From assembly GCA_026745465.1 (NCBI GenBank), contig JACYXH010000310.1:4571501-4635500 (forward strand): a DNA stretch of 64,000 bases, written 5' to 3'. The DNA comes from Lota lota (taxonomy: Eukaryota > Chordata > Actinopteri > Gadiformes > Lotidae). This document shows positions 61,416-64,000 of this stretch, one piece after another. The notes below the pieces were generated by a model that searched no databases, was not told the origin of the DNA, and worked only from the letters and a program-made list of their open reading frames with translations. Each line of letters starts with the position of its first letter. The stretch's first letter is position 1. The translations under genes were made by a program, and so were the position numbers.

Positions 61416-63359
61416 TGTTGGCACATTTGTCGGTTGTTACGCCATTCGAGTTTCGAATCTTCTAGAAAGAGTTTAAGCAGGCTACTTTTCATGTCCTTAC
61501 TTCCAATATACTGTGGGTTGTAAGCGTAATTTAGTCCTGCTACACTTTAGGATGTAGGTGCACATCAAGCCCACAACCATATGAAAATAGCTTTTTTATT
61601 TATATTATTATTATTATTGTTAACATATTTTCAAACAAGTGCATTCTTCCTTTTTTCTGCTGAATAAGAGATACTCTAAGAGTGTGTGTGTGTTTGTGTG
61701 TGCATGTGTGTGTGTTGCAGCAGTGACTATTTAAAAAGCCATTTGCTTTGATAACTTTGCATCACTTTAGATTGAGCTATTCGGCCTGATTTCCAAAAAG
61801 TGAAAAGTGAATGTCTCCTTTAGAGGATCCAAAGGAGGAAGCGTGATGGAGGAAGCAAAGATGTTTGGAACGCTGTGTGGGATGGGATTAGAATGTAAAA
61901 AAATGACATATTATCAGTATACAAAGACTTAAACATAAATATTTAATTACAAAGGCGTTCATGATATTCAAGGCCTGAATGTGTTTCAATTTCCAATTCC
62001 AACTTGTACTGCATTATAAATGCTAAGAATGCTCTACAAAAATTTACGAATATGCTTTATCTTTTACTAAACTTTTGTCCTAGAGAATACAATTTAGATT
62101 TAGTTACTATGAAAAACTATTTAATGATGTTATTGGGCCCCTGTAGTAACATTGGTTTGAGCAGCATACACAATACAATTTATTATCATTGCATATTTTA
62201 TTTAAGCTTATTTCAGCTCTTTGAGATGCAGCCATCATTTTGTTTGGAAAAGTACGGGGTCTTTGCCTAATAACAACAGAGCTTCATAATGCTGAAGAAT
62301 AGTTACAATAGCTATTGTATATAGCAATACAATAGCTCTACATTTAATTTGTAAAAATGCATATATATATACATATACAGTATATGAAACAGATGGTGGT
62401 TTGCTGATGGTTTGCCTGTCATGGAACAGGCACAGCACTGGGAGATGTCAGGGTTTTCACCTGCAGCAGTGTCAGTCACATGATAGACTGATGCTGACAT
62501 CTATTAAATAAGGAAGCGCATCATGTTTCTGAAGATCGGTTGGAAAACAAACATTTCCTACAGACCCTGTTTTTAGATTATAAAAAAAATACCAAATTAT
62601 TTATTACATACTCCAGGCACTATCAGAGTAATATTTAATACACACACAAACACAAAGCACAGCTTGCACCCTACATTATCCTCCGGAGCGTGTTGAGAAT
62701 GTACTGAATGTGTGTGCTGTGATAACCCCGTGGCACATAAGTACATTTGTCCCTATGAGTTCATTTCCAATACATACATAATTTGAAATCATATGGGGCA
62801 TAATGTATATCAATGCATACAGTTGGAAAACAAAAGGTATTCTATTGTGTAAATGCCTCCAGTTAATTTCACAATGTTCAGATTTGAATGAATACATCTA
62901 GAGAGCAATTTATGTATTCCATCCATTGCTGTTGTGTGAGGTTATTGTTTGTTGTTTATTCAAACAACATTGTGTTGATTTCTAACTTATTGACTTAATG
63001 AAATCTAACTTACACTTGAATTTACCAATTCAAGTTTTCACCTAGACATCAGAGTATTCCAAGGAATAATGAATAATAACAATAATTATATTATAATTAT
63101 AATTTAATGAATAATAATAACATGAATCCTTGTTCATTATGTATTCCTTCTTGATTCCTTCTGCATTCCTCAGAATAAATACAAAGTTGTCTTCATTAAA
63201 TATCATGCATAGACTGTACAGTGCATGCATTGCATTATAATACAATACTTTTGTATCACCAATAAGCAATGCCGATCATTATAGTGTCCATTTTTTTAGG
63301 TGCCATTCAGACAATAGCTACTGTAATGTAGGGAATGGCTTCTATTACAGAGCCGCGTC

Positions 63360-63755
63360 ATACCGTTTTATTTCCAGTCGAGGGCAGCAATACTGCTGTG
63401 GAGAAGAAGGAGGTCACAGGAAAGGAGAACGAAGAAGAATAACAACAGCAGGAAGAAGAACATTGGCAACAACCTAACAACTTCCAACCTTACTACAGCC
63501 CGGCTGCCTGTAAACGTATTACGATCATTAGTCAACATGCCTTTGGATGTTTATTGTGTCCGTTTGTTGTTTGTTGCGGACATTGCCATCGCCATAGACG
63601 CATGCAAATGAATTTAGAATGGCTATTTTTAACGAGCCGAGCTAGCTGTGCTAGCTAGCAGCTATTATCGCTAGGCTTTGTCGTGGCAACGTAGGTAACT
63701 AGCTCGTTATTTTATTGAGTTCTTGTTATCAAACGTTAAGCAAGCAAGTGTGAAT
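63360..63755 (+). promoter_or_regulatory. Putative promoter and 5' UTR of the deltex gene
   Basis: The base composition changes here from AT-rich intergenic to mixed sequence with several CpGs before the deltex start. Visible motifs are an octamer ATGCAAAT at 63602-63609, AGCTAGCTGTGCTAGCTAGC-type repeats near 63640-63660, and a short upstream frame (ATG at 63619, MAIFNEPS, TAG at 63643-63645). No TATA box sits at a convincing distance. The transcription start is unknown, so the promoter/UTR boundary is inference. Confidence 0.4.
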
Positions 63756-64000
63756 ATGGCGATTGTTTCTGGATCCTGCGTTCGAGTCAACGGGTCCAGA
63801 AGTGGGCCCTCTGTGTCAGCCTCGCCCTCTGGGACGGTGGGACAGTCCCAGCCCATGATAGCGGTGTGGGAATGGCAGGATGATCTCGGCCACTGGCGGC
63901 CGTACAGCGGCCAGGTGAGCGGACACATCGAGCGGTGTCTGACCCCCAGGCAGGGCCCGAGTGGAGGGGGCCCCAGCCCCACCAGCATCTGTCTCGGACA
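63756..64000 (+). CDS. Deltex-family E3 ubiquitin ligase, 5' part (DTX2-like WWE domain)
   Basis: Open frame from ATG at 63756 to the window end (81 codons plus 2 nt). An in-frame TAA at 63696-63698 lies upstream and no other in-frame ATG lies between, which fixes the start. After about 33 Ser/Gly/Pro-rich residues comes IAVWEWQDDLGHWRPYSGQV (residues 35-54), then SGHIERCL and, after a Gly/Pro-rich insert, SICLG. This is the start of a WWE domain, which in Deltex proteins binds ADP-ribose-type ligands and the Notch ankyrin repeats. The WEWQD..G.W.PYS wording is nearest DTX2, but DTX1/DTX4 share the fold. Deltex ligases act on Notch trafficking and ubiquitin-ADP-ribose signalling. The second WWE, RING and C-terminal domains lie beyond the window. 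A CAG|GTGAGC at 63911-63919 looks like a donor, but the domain continues through it. Confidence 0.75.
   Translation, partial: MAIVSGSCVRVNGSRSGPSVSASPSGTVGQSQPMIAVWEWQDDLGHWRPYSGQVSGHIERCLTPRQGPSGGGPSPTSICLG

Noticed and set aside
63911..63919. CAGGTGAGC as a 5' splice site in the deltex gene
   Set aside because: The WWE domain pattern continues in frame past it (SGHIERCL ... SICLG), so the exon is read through.

Overview
The window is nuclear DNA from a vertebrate, almost certainly a ray-finned fish. It holds widely spaced exons with GT-AG introns of 4-9 kb, SINE and LINE remnants of teleost type, non-autonomous DNA transposons with target-site duplications, and many long dinucleotide repeats. 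Nothing looks bacterial, viral or organellar. The density of CA/GT and CT/GA arrays recalls cod-like fishes, but that is inference only.

Positions 8227-46284 (+ strand) carry the last six coding exons of one gene, recognised as tmem132e, a single-pass neural adhesion-type membrane protein. The exons are 8227-8419, 17078-17221, 26481-26686, 31624-31909, 40593-40787 and 45133-46284. All splice phases agree, and together they encode about 724 C-terminal residues: part of the cohesin/Ig-like ectodomain, an acidic stalk, the transmembrane helix and the whole cytoplasmic tail. The signal peptide and N-terminal domain must lie upstream of the window. Positions 1-8226 look like intron. Positions 46285 to about 48700 hold 3' UTR and possible polyadenylation signals.

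Positions 48700-63300 are intergenic, with repeats and relics but no recognisable gene. At 63756, on the same strand, a second gene starts: a Deltex-family E3 ubiquitin ligase whose first WWE domain is cut by the window end. The two genes are neighbours in tandem; nothing in the sequence links their functions.

The repeat fraction has clear structure. Two hAT-like elements have perfect 8-bp target duplications (1340-1695 and 11420-12394). There is a TTAA-flanked piggyBac-like MITE (19657-20007) and a MITE with 24-bp terminal repeats (3028-3857). A decayed LINE with reverse-transcriptase signature lies at 59890-60512. An unnamed repeat family occurs three times in one orientation. Minisatellites have units of 57, 12, 42 and 67 bp. 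Several repeats touch the splice sites of tmem132e: a (CT)43 array is the pyrimidine tract of one exon, a (CA)43 array lies 52 bp before another, and a SINE ends about 45 bp before a third. I did not find a convincing new biological system. The best leads are the repeat-built splice acceptors, the three-copy repeat family with a shared antisense peptide, and the layered 12-bp minisatellite.
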